Position numbers and translations under genes: made by a program. The notes beneath the pieces are model-generated. The model was given only the letters and a program-made list of their open reading frames with translations, was not told the DNA's origin and searched no databases. This document shows, one piece after another, positions 5,138 through 12,101 of a stretch of 12,101 bases of DNA (within the stretch, counting starts at the first letter, position 1; the number at the start of each line of letters is the position of its first letter). The stretch is from Candidatus Bathyarchaeota archaeon (lineage in GTDB: Archaea; Thermoproteota; Bathyarchaeia; 40CM-2-53-6; RBG-13-38-9): contig JAGTQO010000041.1 in NCBI GenBank assembly GCA_018396565.1, positions 1 to 12,101 on the forward strand, given 5' to 3'.

Positions 5138-7243
5138 TTAAATTATATTGATTGAGCTGTAGCCTCCTACAGGTTTTTCGACTATTAGTCTGGATTCGAA
5201 AGCCTCCCTGACATCGTCTATATGCGATATCACAATTATCTTACTGAATCTTTGTCGAAGGGCTTGAAGGATCTCAACTGTGGCCCTCCTACCTTCCTCG
5301 TCTAGGGGTCCAAACCCTTCATCTATGATCAACGTCTCTATCCTGCCCATGTATCCGCTTCTCTTGGCGACGACCTCTGAGATCCCTAGTCTGAGGGCCA
5401 GATTTATCCTCATCCTCTCGCCTCCCGAGTATCTGCTGACAGGGTGGCTCCCAGTCTGATCCACAGCCTCAACGATGAGTTCATCAGTTGTCTTACCTGC
5501 CCTCGTCTTCCTCCCAAGAGTGAATCTAATGTCCATCCTGCCTCCGGATAGTTCCCTAAGTATCTTTGAGGCTTCTTGCTCGATCTCTGGAATGACCTCT
5601 TTCAAGATGGCGGTTGGTATACCGTCCTTGTGGAATACTCTTCTCTCAAGACATTCGTAGGCTGCCTTGATCTTACCCTCTTGACCTATCTGCTCAATGA
5701 TCCTTCCATGCTCAGCCTTCGCTTGCTCTATTTCAGCCAGGTCTTTCTCGACTCTCTCTTTGTTTGCCTTCTCTATCCCAAGTTCCCTCTCGATTCTCCT
5801 CAACTCCTCCTCCATCCTCTTTCGATCATCCTCAAGGTTTCTATAGGATTCTATGTTTGGGGCGAGGACACGCAGTCTCTCTTCGAGTTCCTTGATCCTC
5901 TTTCTGTTTTCATCGATTGGTTCGGCGAGTCTACGCTGCTCCTCAATGAGTCGGGGCATCCTGCTCGATACCGCGGTGAGGCTACCTATCTTCTCATCTA
6001 ACATCTCCATCTCTTTCAAAGCGGCTTGCTTCTCCTGGATTGACGGATTCAACTCTCCATCCAAAGTGTTTTTGATATTCTGAATCTCAGAAACCAAAAT
6101 TTCATAGTCTCTATTCAGTGAGGCGATCTTCATTTCGTAATCTCTTAGGAGTTGGCTTCGGTGGAGCTCATCTAATGGTCTCTTGCATAGTGGGCATTCA
6201 GGGATCTTGTACTCCTTTATTTTCCTGTAGTTTTCAGTCTCATCTTGAACCCTATTATTTATCTCCTGAATCCTCTCATTCAACTTGGTTATGTCTAGTT
6301 TGAGTTGCTCCCTCTGCTGGGTTAGAGCCTCCACCCCCTGCCTCAGCCTGGCCTTCTCCTCCTTGAGGGGTTTGAGAGACTCAAGCTCCTTTGCGGCGAT
6401 GCTGACGTTTTGAATCTCCATCTTTAAATTATCTAAACGTGACTCGTCCCTTCTCAATTGTTCTGTGAGACTATTGACTTCTGATCTAATTTTGTCATGT
6501 TCAATCTTCATCTTTTGAAGTTCATCTAATTTTTTCTCTATTCTCGTCTTCTCATCTTCTTTCTTTGAACATTCTTCCTTCAGTGCTTTGATCTTTTCTT
6601 CGTGAATCATCAACTTCTCTTTCAAAGATTCCTCTTGCAGTATCTTCCCTTCAAGCATCTTCTTTCTCTCTTCGAAGGCTGCGATCCTGTTCTTGATCTC
6701 CCATGCTTTATCGTGGGCCCTCACCCTCATAGCTTCATACGCCTGTAAGCCGAAGATGTTTGCCAGGATCTCTTTACGTTCAGCTGGTCTCCTCGCCGTC
6801 AGCCTGTCCATCTCGTCCTGCCTGATGATTGTTGAGCTGATAAATGTCTCATAATCCATCCCGAGAAGAGACTCGATCTTGGAGTTGACGGCTTTCACAT
6901 CGGCGATAGGTTTTGGTAGGATCGGGGATGTTAGACGTGCCTTGCTTGGACCCTTCTTCCTTATCGTCCGCTCGACTGTGTATATGTTCCCGTCTTTCTC
7001 GAAGGTCACTGAAACGTAGGCTTCGTTGGCCCTATCGTTTATCAGGGAGCCCTCGCCGAGCTCCCTCAACTCTGTCGCTGAGGCTTTACCGTATAGGGCG
7101 AATGTTAAGGCTTCGACGAGCGACGTCTTTCCAGCTCCGTTCCTGCCACCTATTCCTAGGGCGTCTATGTTTCTGAGGTTGACTGTCTGGGGTTGAGGTC
7201 CGTAACTCTTGAAGTTCCTAACAGTTATGGATTGGAGGTTCAG
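5138..7243 (-). CDS. rad50: DNA double-strand break repair ATPase Rad50, probable CTG start
   Basis: Rad50 is the SMC-like ATPase that, with Mre11, binds and tethers DNA ends and controls their nucleolytic opening. Read from CTG at 7243-7241, the protein is 701 aa. It opens with the family-typical NLQSITVRNFKSYG, then Walker A GRNGAGKTS (33-41), Q-loop near Q142, a coiled coil (about 175-345), the zinc hook CPLC (350-353), the returning coiled coil (about 355-530), the signature SGGER (606-610), Walker B LIIDE (638-642) and the H-loop SH (673-674). The first standard start, TTG at 7069, would remove Walker A. A stop (7252-7250) closes the frame upstream and no ATG, GTG or TTG lies between. 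CTG forms a CTGA overlap with the mre11 stop, with GGAGG (7258-7254) 10 bases ahead. Many archaeal Rad50s are near 850-900 aa, so the coiled coil is short. Confidence 0.95.
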   Translation of the reverse strand: MNLQSITVRNFKSYGPQPQTVNLRNIDALGIGGRNGAGKTSLVEALTFALYGKASATELRELGEGSLINDRANEAYVSVTFEKDGNIYTVERTIRKKGPSKARLTSPILPKPIADVKAVNSKIESLLGMDYETFISSTIIRQDEMDRLTARRPAERKEILANIFGLQAYEAMRVRAHDKAWEIKNRIAAFEERKKMLEGKILQEESLKEKLMIHEEKIKALKEECSKKEDEKTRIEKKLDELQKMKIEHDKIRSEVNSLTEQLRRDESRLDNLKMEIQNVSIAAKELESLKPLKEEKARLRQGVEALTQQREQLKLDITKLNERIQEINNRVQDETENYRKIKEYKIPECPLCKRPLDELHRSQLLRDYEMKIASLNRDYEILVSEIQNIKNTLDGELNPSIQEKQAALKEMEMLDEKIGSLTAVSSRMPRLIEEQRRLAEPIDENRKRIKELEERLRVLAPNIESYRNLEDDRKRMEEELRRIERELGIEKANKERVEKDLAEIEQAKAEHGRIIEQIGQEGKIKAAYECLERRVFHKDGIPTAILKEVIPEIEQEASKILRELSGGRMDIRFTLGRKTRAGKTTDELIVEAVDQTGSHPVSRYSGGERMRINLALRLGISEVVAKRSGYMGRIETLIIDEGFGPLDEEGRRATVEILQALRQRFSKIIVISHIDDVREAFESRLIVEKPVGGYSSINII

Positions 7244-8475
7244 GTCCTCTCAGCCTCCATGGTGACCTCATCAACTATCTCGTCTCCAAGCCTCTTCAGC
7301 AACTCAACCTCATCACTTGGGAGTTTCAGGGTCTTCAGGTATCGGCTCAACGTTTCATGGGGGTTCAGGCTTCCAAGAGTAGGTGTCTGGGCTGGTTGCT
7401 CCTCGAATATTCTCTCTTGGACTACTTGATGCCAAAATGTTTTGGAGAGCGTGTTCTGGATCTGGTTGAGGTCGATGTAGGTTCCATGCTTGATTTTGAG
7501 GGTGACTTTGACTATGGCGTCTTCAACATTGAACTTTCCAATTTCAGCTTTTAAGGTTTCGGTGGGGTTCTTTGATTTTGCGCAGTCTATCTCAAGCTTG
7601 ACCATTGGACGCGTCTTGACAGGTATGAAACTCCAGGATAGCCTCCTATCTATGTATTTTATGTCTATGAAGCCTTTGGCCTCATCTGCCTCGCTGAAGT
7701 CTATTCTCTCCAGGGAGCCTGAGTAGACTGTTGGAGGCTCCCCAGGCAATCTCTGGTGGGTGTGGACGTGTCCTAGGGCGATGTAGTCGAAGATCTCCCT
7801 CTGTAGGATGCTCGGCTGGATTGCGAATTCCTCGCCTACGATATAGATCTTTTCAGATCCCCTTCGGGCACCCTCAACGTAGAGGTGGCCTGCAAGAATA
7901 GTTACCTCGGCGTCCCTTCTACCTGCGTTTGTGAATATCTCGATGTTCCTCTTTATCTCTTTTTGATATGCGGCTTGGATGTCTTCCCTGTCGAAATCGA
8001 TCTTTGCAGCCTGGGTTTTCTCAACCTTGGCTGCCACATGTATCGGATGCCTGTATGGTAGGGTGAATATTCTCAGTTTTTCACCATTCCCAGATTTGAG
8101 GTTTAGGATGTCTGGTCTAGAGGAGACATAGACCTTCTCAATCTTCAGTTCATCGAATATTTCTGGGGGCGCTGTTCTGCCGACGGTCTTTGGAGTATCA
8201 TGGTTTCCAAGAAGAATCACAACTTCAACCCCTCCGGAGGTAAGTCTACGGAGTCTGGTGGCGAACATTTTCAGGATCGTAGATGTTGGGTTGACGTCTT
8301 TGAAGGTGTCTCCACACATGATCAAGAAGTCAGCATCATTGCTGAGAGTGTAGTCTATGACCTGGTCGAATACTTGGAAGAAGTCTAGGATACGCCTGTT
8401 GACTCCGCTTGAAGGGTCCTCCGACCCGTATGTTGCAACTCCCAAATGAAGGTCGGATGTATGGATGATCCTCAT
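7240..8475 (-). CDS. mre11: DNA double-strand break repair nuclease Mre11
   Basis: Mre11 is a Mn-dependent 3'-5' exonuclease and endonuclease of the calcineurin-like phosphoesterase fold, working as a dimer with Rad50. At 411 aa it is of normal archaeal size. All phosphodiesterase motifs are visible: SDLHLG (D8, H10), CGDTF (D56), GNHD at 90-93, GH at 196-197 and GHVH at 235-238, followed by the capping region with YSGSLERIDFSE (251-262). The C-terminal part should bind the base of the Rad50 coiled coil. The ATG at 8475 has GGAGA (8490-8486) 10 bases upstream, inside the end of herA. Its stop overlaps the proposed rad50 start in CTGA, implying translational coupling and equal supply of the two partners. 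Confidence 0.96.
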   Translation of the reverse strand: MRIIHTSDLHLGVATYGSEDPSSGVNRRILDFFQVFDQVIDYTLSNDADFLIMCGDTFKDVNPTSTILKMFATRLRRLTSGGVEVVILLGNHDTPKTVGRTAPPEIFDELKIEKVYVSSRPDILNLKSGNGEKLRIFTLPYRHPIHVAAKVEKTQAAKIDFDREDIQAAYQKEIKRNIEIFTNAGRRDAEVTILAGHLYVEGARRGSEKIYIVGEEFAIQPSILQREIFDYIALGHVHTHQRLPGEPPTVYSGSLERIDFSEADEAKGFIDIKYIDRRLSWSFIPVKTRPMVKLEIDCAKSKNPTETLKAEIGKFNVEDAIVKVTLKIKHGTYIDLNQIQNTLSKTFWHQVVQERIFEEQPAQTPTLGSLNPHETLSRYLKTLKLPSDEVELLKRLGDEIVDEVTMEAERT

Positions 8476-8481
8476 GAACTA

Positions 8482-10140
8482 CTATTCTCCGAGAAGTCTC
8501 CTAGCTTCTTCGTCGCTCAATCCACCCTCAGGAGACGATGGCGACTCCAACCCATATCTCATCCTGGCCTCTTTGAGAAGCTCAGCGACTGGGATGTCGG
8601 AGCCTCCTTCGAGGGTCTCGCGTGGCCTGACCTTGACCATCACAGGCGCAGAGGTTACTTCGCCGACTATCACAGCTTCACCTACATTCAGCCCAGGTAG
8701 GTCCCCAACCAGGTTATGGCTTAAACGTTCGGAGCCCATCCTTACAGCATTCTGGTCTTCAGGGTTTGTAAGTTTCATAATTATCTGCGAGTTGCATTGG
8801 CTGAGTGTGTCTGGATGTAGTTTTGAGGGTCTCTGGGTTATCAGCGTAAGGAATAATCCGAATTTTCGACCTTCAGCCGCTATTCTGTTTATGACCTCAG
8901 CTGTTAAGGTTGAGCCTTCCCTAGGGATGAACTTGTGAGACTCCTCGATGAAGATGTAGATTGGATACCTGAAGTCTTTCAGGTCGAGATAATCAGTCCT
9001 ACCAGTCTTGAGGGCATATAGGTCGTTCAGGATACGGTAGGTTACGTAGTCCATGCTTCTGTCGTTCAGGCCTGAGAGGTCTATGATTGATAGGTGCATG
9101 GGCTTCAACATTAAGGATAGTGGGGTTGTAGCGGAACCGAATATCTTCAATTCCAATAGGCGCCTTATCCTTCTAGACGCCGAGACAGCAGCCCTCCTGA
9201 CATCAGAATCAATATCTTCAGCCTCGGAGACGGAGATTTTGTTGAGTTCGTCCAATAGTTCTTGCGGAGTGTAACGTCTATTCGTTCTTTTCAGGTTGCC
9301 TACGGCTATGCGGACAGCTTCCTGCAATCTAGTATGTCTCTCAGATATTGCGGTTATGTCACAGATCTCATAGGGATCCAAGTCTTGGAAGGCAACCTCG
9401 AAAGGTTGAATATTCAATATATCTTTTTCACTGTATCTGCCTGTGCTGGATGGGTTTCTGAACACCGTCATATGGTCGGCGAGTGGGTGCCTGGAGCTTC
9501 CTCTGGGTGTTTTTATTCTTGATAAAAATACATAGTCTGCGTGGGGGTCGATTATCAGTAGGGTTGCACCGTTTTTAAGCAGCTCCTCGATCAATACCCC
9601 TGCACAGTAGGATTTTCCTGCACCTGTCTGGGCGATGATGGCTAGGTGTCTCTTGAAGCCTGAGGCTGATATGTATACTGGGACGTCTGTACGGTTTATC
9701 AGCCTCCCAACATATAGGCCGTCACCCTCACCTGCAGAGTAGAAATCTCTCAGTAAAGGTTCAGGGGCTACGTAGACCGGTCTACCTGGGACGACAGCTC
9801 TTCTGGGTAGTAGGATCCGCCTCTGCTTGGCCTGCTCGTCGGAATGTATGTATCCGAGGATCCTTGCTCGACCCCAAACCCTCAGGTCCTCAACCTGCGC
9901 ATGCAATATGCGTTCAATAGCTTCGAAGTCAACTTCTCTGCTGAGGACTTGGCTTGCTGAGACTATGTTCTCAACCTGGGCTAGAACTTGGACAGGCCTC
10001 TCGACGCCGTCAACGACCTCCTTGGCATTCACCATTAGATACTCCCATTTCGCAGGATAATTCTCCACCTCACTTGCAAAGTAGAAGGTGTCTGTTGTAG
10101 CCTCGCCTACGATGACACCTACCTTACCGTCAGCTGACAT
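8482..10140 (-). CDS. herA: HerA DNA helicase/translocase
   Basis: HerA is a hexameric FtsK/HerA-superfamily ATPase that pumps DNA and works with NurA to resect 5' strands after Mre11-Rad50. The 552-aa protein has the expected HerA layout: an N-terminal beta-rich HAS-barrel (about 1-120), Walker A AQTGAGKS (170-177), DPHADYVFL (198-206), the helical insertion (about 250-340), Walker B IYIFIEE followed by SHKFIP (394-405), and ITQRPSKLHP (434-443) with the probable sensor/arginine-finger region. GGAGGGG at 10152-10146 lies 5 bases ahead of the ATG. The gene overlaps the nurA end by 11 bases, and only 6 bases separate its stop from mre11. The C-terminal tail is acidic and probably flexible. The assignment is secure from motifs and context. 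Confidence 0.95.
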   Translation of the reverse strand: MSADGKVGVIVGEATTDTFYFASEVENYPAKWEYLMVNAKEVVDGVERPVQVLAQVENIVSASQVLSREVDFEAIERILHAQVEDLRVWGRARILGYIHSDEQAKQRRILLPRRAVVPGRPVYVAPEPLLRDFYSAGEGDGLYVGRLINRTDVPVYISASGFKRHLAIIAQTGAGKSYCAGVLIEELLKNGATLLIIDPHADYVFLSRIKTPRGSSRHPLADHMTVFRNPSSTGRYSEKDILNIQPFEVAFQDLDPYEICDITAISERHTRLQEAVRIAVGNLKRTNRRYTPQELLDELNKISVSEAEDIDSDVRRAAVSASRRIRRLLELKIFGSATTPLSLMLKPMHLSIIDLSGLNDRSMDYVTYRILNDLYALKTGRTDYLDLKDFRYPIYIFIEESHKFIPREGSTLTAEVINRIAAEGRKFGLFLTLITQRPSKLHPDTLSQCNSQIIMKLTNPEDQNAVRMGSERLSHNLVGDLPGLNVGEAVIVGEVTSAPVMVKVRPRETLEGGSDIPVAELLKEARMRYGLESPSSPEGGLSDEEARRLLGE

Positions 10141-11515
10141 ACCAACCCCTCCTATATCCTCTGACAGGTCTTATTGGAAGTTGGAGCCCCAGAGACTTCT
10201 CCAGTATAGGCAGATATGTTCCGTCGACTATGTTGCGCCTCAACCTCACATCGTTGTCGACTGTCGTCAAGAGTATATTGTAATGTCTGACTCCCCCAAA
10301 CAGGGTTCTGAGCATGGCTATGATCTTGGTTGGGTCAAGGTCCTGAAGCGGCGCGAACCCATGCAGGTCTTTCAGGGTCCGGTTTATTCCGAAGGCCCAT
10401 GATGGAACATCAATCCTCAAGGGGGTATCTCTCTCATCGAGTCTAATATGGAATGAGACGATTGTTGATAGGGATGGGATACTTGACAATACTTCAGTTG
10501 CCTCCTCCATGAATCCTTTAGGATCTTCAGCCTCATCCATCGCCTCAGGGAAGTATTTGGCGACGTACTCGCCTGGCTCACGCTCATATCTTCCGATAAG
10601 CTCAGGGCCCCTACCGTAAGCTCCAAGCTCCAAGGGTGTTGAGTATCCTGAACCTTTAGTGTAGCGGAGGATCATCTGGTGATCACTGCGTAGAGTCTTA
10701 GCCTCGAGAAGTATCTGCATGACTCTAGCTAATTTTCCAACCCCATACTTTGATTCTAGGAGCCTGAACCTTTTAACTCTCTGCCCCCTCCTCCTATGAA
10801 GAATACTCTGGAATGTTCTATTTATCTCAGCATAGTCTTCAGGTGAAGGTTGGAGGTTACCAAGCTCCTCAGATAGAAGGTTTGAAAGGAAATAATCTCT
10901 TAGCAGGGTTACCCTACTATCCTTACTGACTCCTACAGGAATCACCCCTCTGAGCCTGCAAGTGTTGAGGAGTTCACAAAACATATTGAAGTAATCTATC
11001 ATGAACCTTCTTCTGCCCTCGAAGGGGATGTCTTGCGGTACAGCCATCAGGCGGCTGTGGAAGCTTCCATCGATGAGGAGAAAATCAGCGTCAACACCGG
11101 ACTCCAAGGCATCCATAGCAACCATATGTTCAACATACTCTGATCTGCGGCTTACGTAGCGGGAGACATCGATACCACCAGCCCTAGAGGTTAGAATATC
11201 GAATTCTAAACGTCTAAACCTCTTGCTTCCAAACAAGGCCATCGAGCGGACAATATAGAGTACGCAGCCTCCAGAGAGTAGACGTTTAGCCAAGCTGCCG
11301 TCGACAGCAATAGCTTTTGGAGAATCCAAGTAAAGATCAACATTGAATGGTGGTAGGTTATGCCAATTTCTAAGCATCAAAACTTCAATATCAGGGTCTA
11401 GAGGGTTTGAAACACCCTTGGTAAGAATATCTCTAAGATATGTCTTCTTAAGCTCAACCTCCTCGGCGAAAGAGTCCAGAAACTCAGGCATACAAGCATC
11501 TACCAAACATATCAT
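10130..11515 (-). CDS. nurA: NurA 5'-3' nuclease
   Basis: NurA is a toroidal dimeric nuclease that digests 5' strands while HerA drives DNA through it. The 461-aa protein carries the NurA signature segments: AVDGS at residues 70-74 (catalytic D72), LLIDGSF at 146-152 (second aspartate D149) and VGVSKDSR at 194-201. The C-terminal part holds IRLDERDTPLRIDVPSW, a family-like stretch, near residues 360-380. It is somewhat longer than many archaeal NurAs. The ATG at 11515 has no clear ribosome binding site. An ATG at 11491 (residue 9) is an alternative, because the charged helix typical of the N-terminus starts right after it. This is the first gene of the nurA-herA-mre11-rad50 operon. Confidence 0.92.
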   Translation of the reverse strand: MICLVDACMPEFLDSFAEEVELKKTYLRDILTKGVSNPLDPDIEVLMLRNWHNLPPFNVDLYLDSPKAIAVDGSLAKRLLSGGCVLYIVRSMALFGSKRFRRLEFDILTSRAGGIDVSRYVSRRSEYVEHMVAMDALESGVDADFLLIDGSFHSRLMAVPQDIPFEGRRRFMIDYFNMFCELLNTCRLRGVIPVGVSKDSRVTLLRDYFLSNLLSEELGNLQPSPEDYAEINRTFQSILHRRRGQRVKRFRLLESKYGVGKLARVMQILLEAKTLRSDHQMILRYTKGSGYSTPLELGAYGRGPELIGRYEREPGEYVAKYFPEAMDEAEDPKGFMEEATEVLSSIPSLSTIVSFHIRLDERDTPLRIDVPSWAFGINRTLKDLHGFAPLQDLDPTKIIAMLRTLFGGVRHYNILLTTVDNDVRLRRNIVDGTYLPILEKSLGLQLPIRPVRGYRRGWYVS

Positions 11516-11577
11516 GAAGAAGAAACCCTATCAGTCTTACGGTGGATTCAAGACCTCATCTATTCAGGATGGACATC

Positions 11578-11593
11578 AATATTTCAAAATATT
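11578..11593 (-). promoter_or_regulatory. Perfect A/T palindrome, possible promoter/operator of the nurA operon
   Basis: AATATTT-CA-AAATATT is a perfect inverted repeat with 7-base arms, centred about 70 bases ahead of the nurA ATG on the minus strand. As a TATA element it would give a transcript start near 11550-11555 and a leader of about 35-40 bases. As an operator it could bind a dimeric regulator or mark DNA for other proteins. Seen by eye only. Confidence 0.35.
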
Positions 11594-11654
11594 TCCTGGC
11601 ATGCATCTCTTTGAGTCTACGAGATCTCTTCTTCTATAACAAGTTTTCAACTTC

Positions 11655-11666
11655 ACCTATAAAATG
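11655..11666 (+). promoter_or_regulatory. TATA-like element, possible promoter toward the DUF167 gene
   Basis: CCTATAAAAT at 11656-11665 is a good match to an archaeal TATA box on the + strand and would start a transcript near 11685-11690. That leaves a leader of about 165 bases before the DUF167 start, or about 60 bases before the small frame at 11748. Motif match only. Confidence 0.35.
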
Positions 11667-11853
11667 TGTATAGAACTATTGGTAGAAAATTATGTTAACT
11701 TCGCAGGTAAGAGGTAAGATTACGCTAGTTAAGTCTTGGAAGACTAGATGCTGAGATTCAAAATCTTTAAGGGAGAGGATCTGTTCGACACAGTTGAGAA
11801 GCCATCTCATAATGTTTCATCAAAATAACTCTTCAATAGGGCTGGTGAGAAGA

Positions 11854-12066
11854 TTGAGATACGACGTTGAAGTGAAGTTTCACGAGGATTTTGTTAAAGT
11901 TGAAGGGGATAGGATATTCGTCGGTTTAACTTCCAAACCGAAGGATGGAAAGGCAAACATAGAACTCATAAAGAAGATTGCTAAACATTTCGGAGTGTCT
12001 CAAAGTCAAGTTAGAATTATAGCAGGGTTTAAATCAAGAAGGAAAATTGTAGATGTTGAAAAGTGA
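11854..12066 (+). CDS. DUF167 (YggU-like) family protein
   Basis: A small cytosolic alpha/beta protein of the DUF167/YggU family, whose role is not established. The conserved core is complete: VGLTSKPKDGKANIELIKKI (residues 23-42, with the GKAN motif at 32-35), HFGVSQSQVRI (45-55), and the glycine and SR pair in GFKSRRKIV (58-66). I place the start at TTG 11854 because family members usually begin with an MRYxV-like strand and GGTGA (11844-11848) lies 5 bases ahead, giving 70 aa. GTG 11845, ATG 11812 and ATG 11794 are in-frame alternatives that add residues with no family similarity. It is divergent from the nurA operon; the next gene lies outside the window. Confidence 0.85.
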   Translation: MRYDVEVKFHEDFVKVEGDRIFVGLTSKPKDGKANIELIKKIAKHFGVSQSQVRIIAGFKSRRKIVDVEK

Positions 12067-12101
12067 TTAGACGAAGAGATCAAAGATTCCGTTTAAGCCT
12101 G

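Larger units (their letters stand above)
11516..11853. other. Divergent intergenic region between nurA and the DUF167 gene
   Basis: About 340 bases with no supported gene. It holds the A/T palindrome near nurA, a + strand TATA-like TATAAAA at 11658-11664, and a tiny + strand frame at 11748-11828 (26 codons plus TAA). A longer + strand open frame running from inside nurA to 11639 is antisense to nurA and looks like a shadow. No tRNA, box C/D RNA or long hairpin was found by eye. Confidence 0.4.

Noticed and set aside
5853..6303. Several plus-strand frames within rad50
   Set aside because: They are reverse readings of the charged coiled-coil codons (rich in S, L and F) and show no domain.
5138..7069. 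Rad50 starting at TTG 7069 (643 aa)
   Set aside because: It would lack Walker A, which is plainly encoded in frame just upstream.
11343..11639. 98-codon plus-strand frame antisense to the nurA 5' end
   Set aside because: Mostly overlaps nurA in antisense, no motif, and nurA is clearly the real gene; treated as a shadow.

Overview
The window looks like archaeal chromosome. It carries a complete NurA-HerA-Mre11-Rad50 DNA-end-processing operon, genes for coenzyme F420 biosynthesis (cofD, cofC), an archaeal-type DUF362 protein, a VapBC-type toxin-antitoxin pair and TATA-box-like sequences ahead of most transcription units. Protein style and gene content suggest an uncultured member of the Thermoproteota/Bathyarchaeia side of the archaea, but that placement is inference. 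No rRNA, tRNA, CRISPR array, insertion sequence or phage gene was seen.

Positions 1-2369 (+ strand) hold a tight operon of an FMN nitroreductase-like protein, CofD and CofC, each pair joined by an ATGA stop/start overlap. CofC makes the activated phospholactyl-type precursor, CofD joins it to FO, and the nitroreductase resembles the C-terminal domain of mycobacterial FbiB, which reduces dehydro-F420-0. Together they suggest an F420 route through a dehydro intermediate. No cofE, cofG or cofH is present in the window.

Positions 2426-3310 (- strand) hold a VapB-like ribbon-helix-helix antitoxin followed by a PIN-domain VapC toxin. The toxin has its complete acidic active site but no ATG, GTG or TTG start; the best start is a CTG behind a strong ribosome binding site. 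A start-less fragment with a CxxC motif overlaps the toxin's end. Positions 3266-3676 appear to be non-coding. Positions 3677-4627 (+) encode a DUF362 protein and 4750-5067 (+) a small CxxC protein of unknown function with a probable near-leaderless promoter.

Positions 5138-11515 (- strand) hold the operon nurA-herA-mre11-rad50. Neighbouring genes overlap or lie within 6 bases, so they are probably co-transcribed and translationally coupled. Mre11-Rad50 recognises and trims DNA ends; the HerA translocase and NurA nuclease then resect the 5' strand for recombination. Rad50, like VapC, has no standard start codon: the frame opens with CTG inside a CTGA overlap with the mre11 stop. It is also short (701 aa). 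Divergent from nurA, the + strand ends with a DUF167 (YggU-like) protein at 11854-12066.

The most notable signal is the pair of independent genes (vapC and rad50) that each need a non-AUG, probably CTG, start. Each has a GGAGG-type ribosome binding site 9-10 bases upstream.
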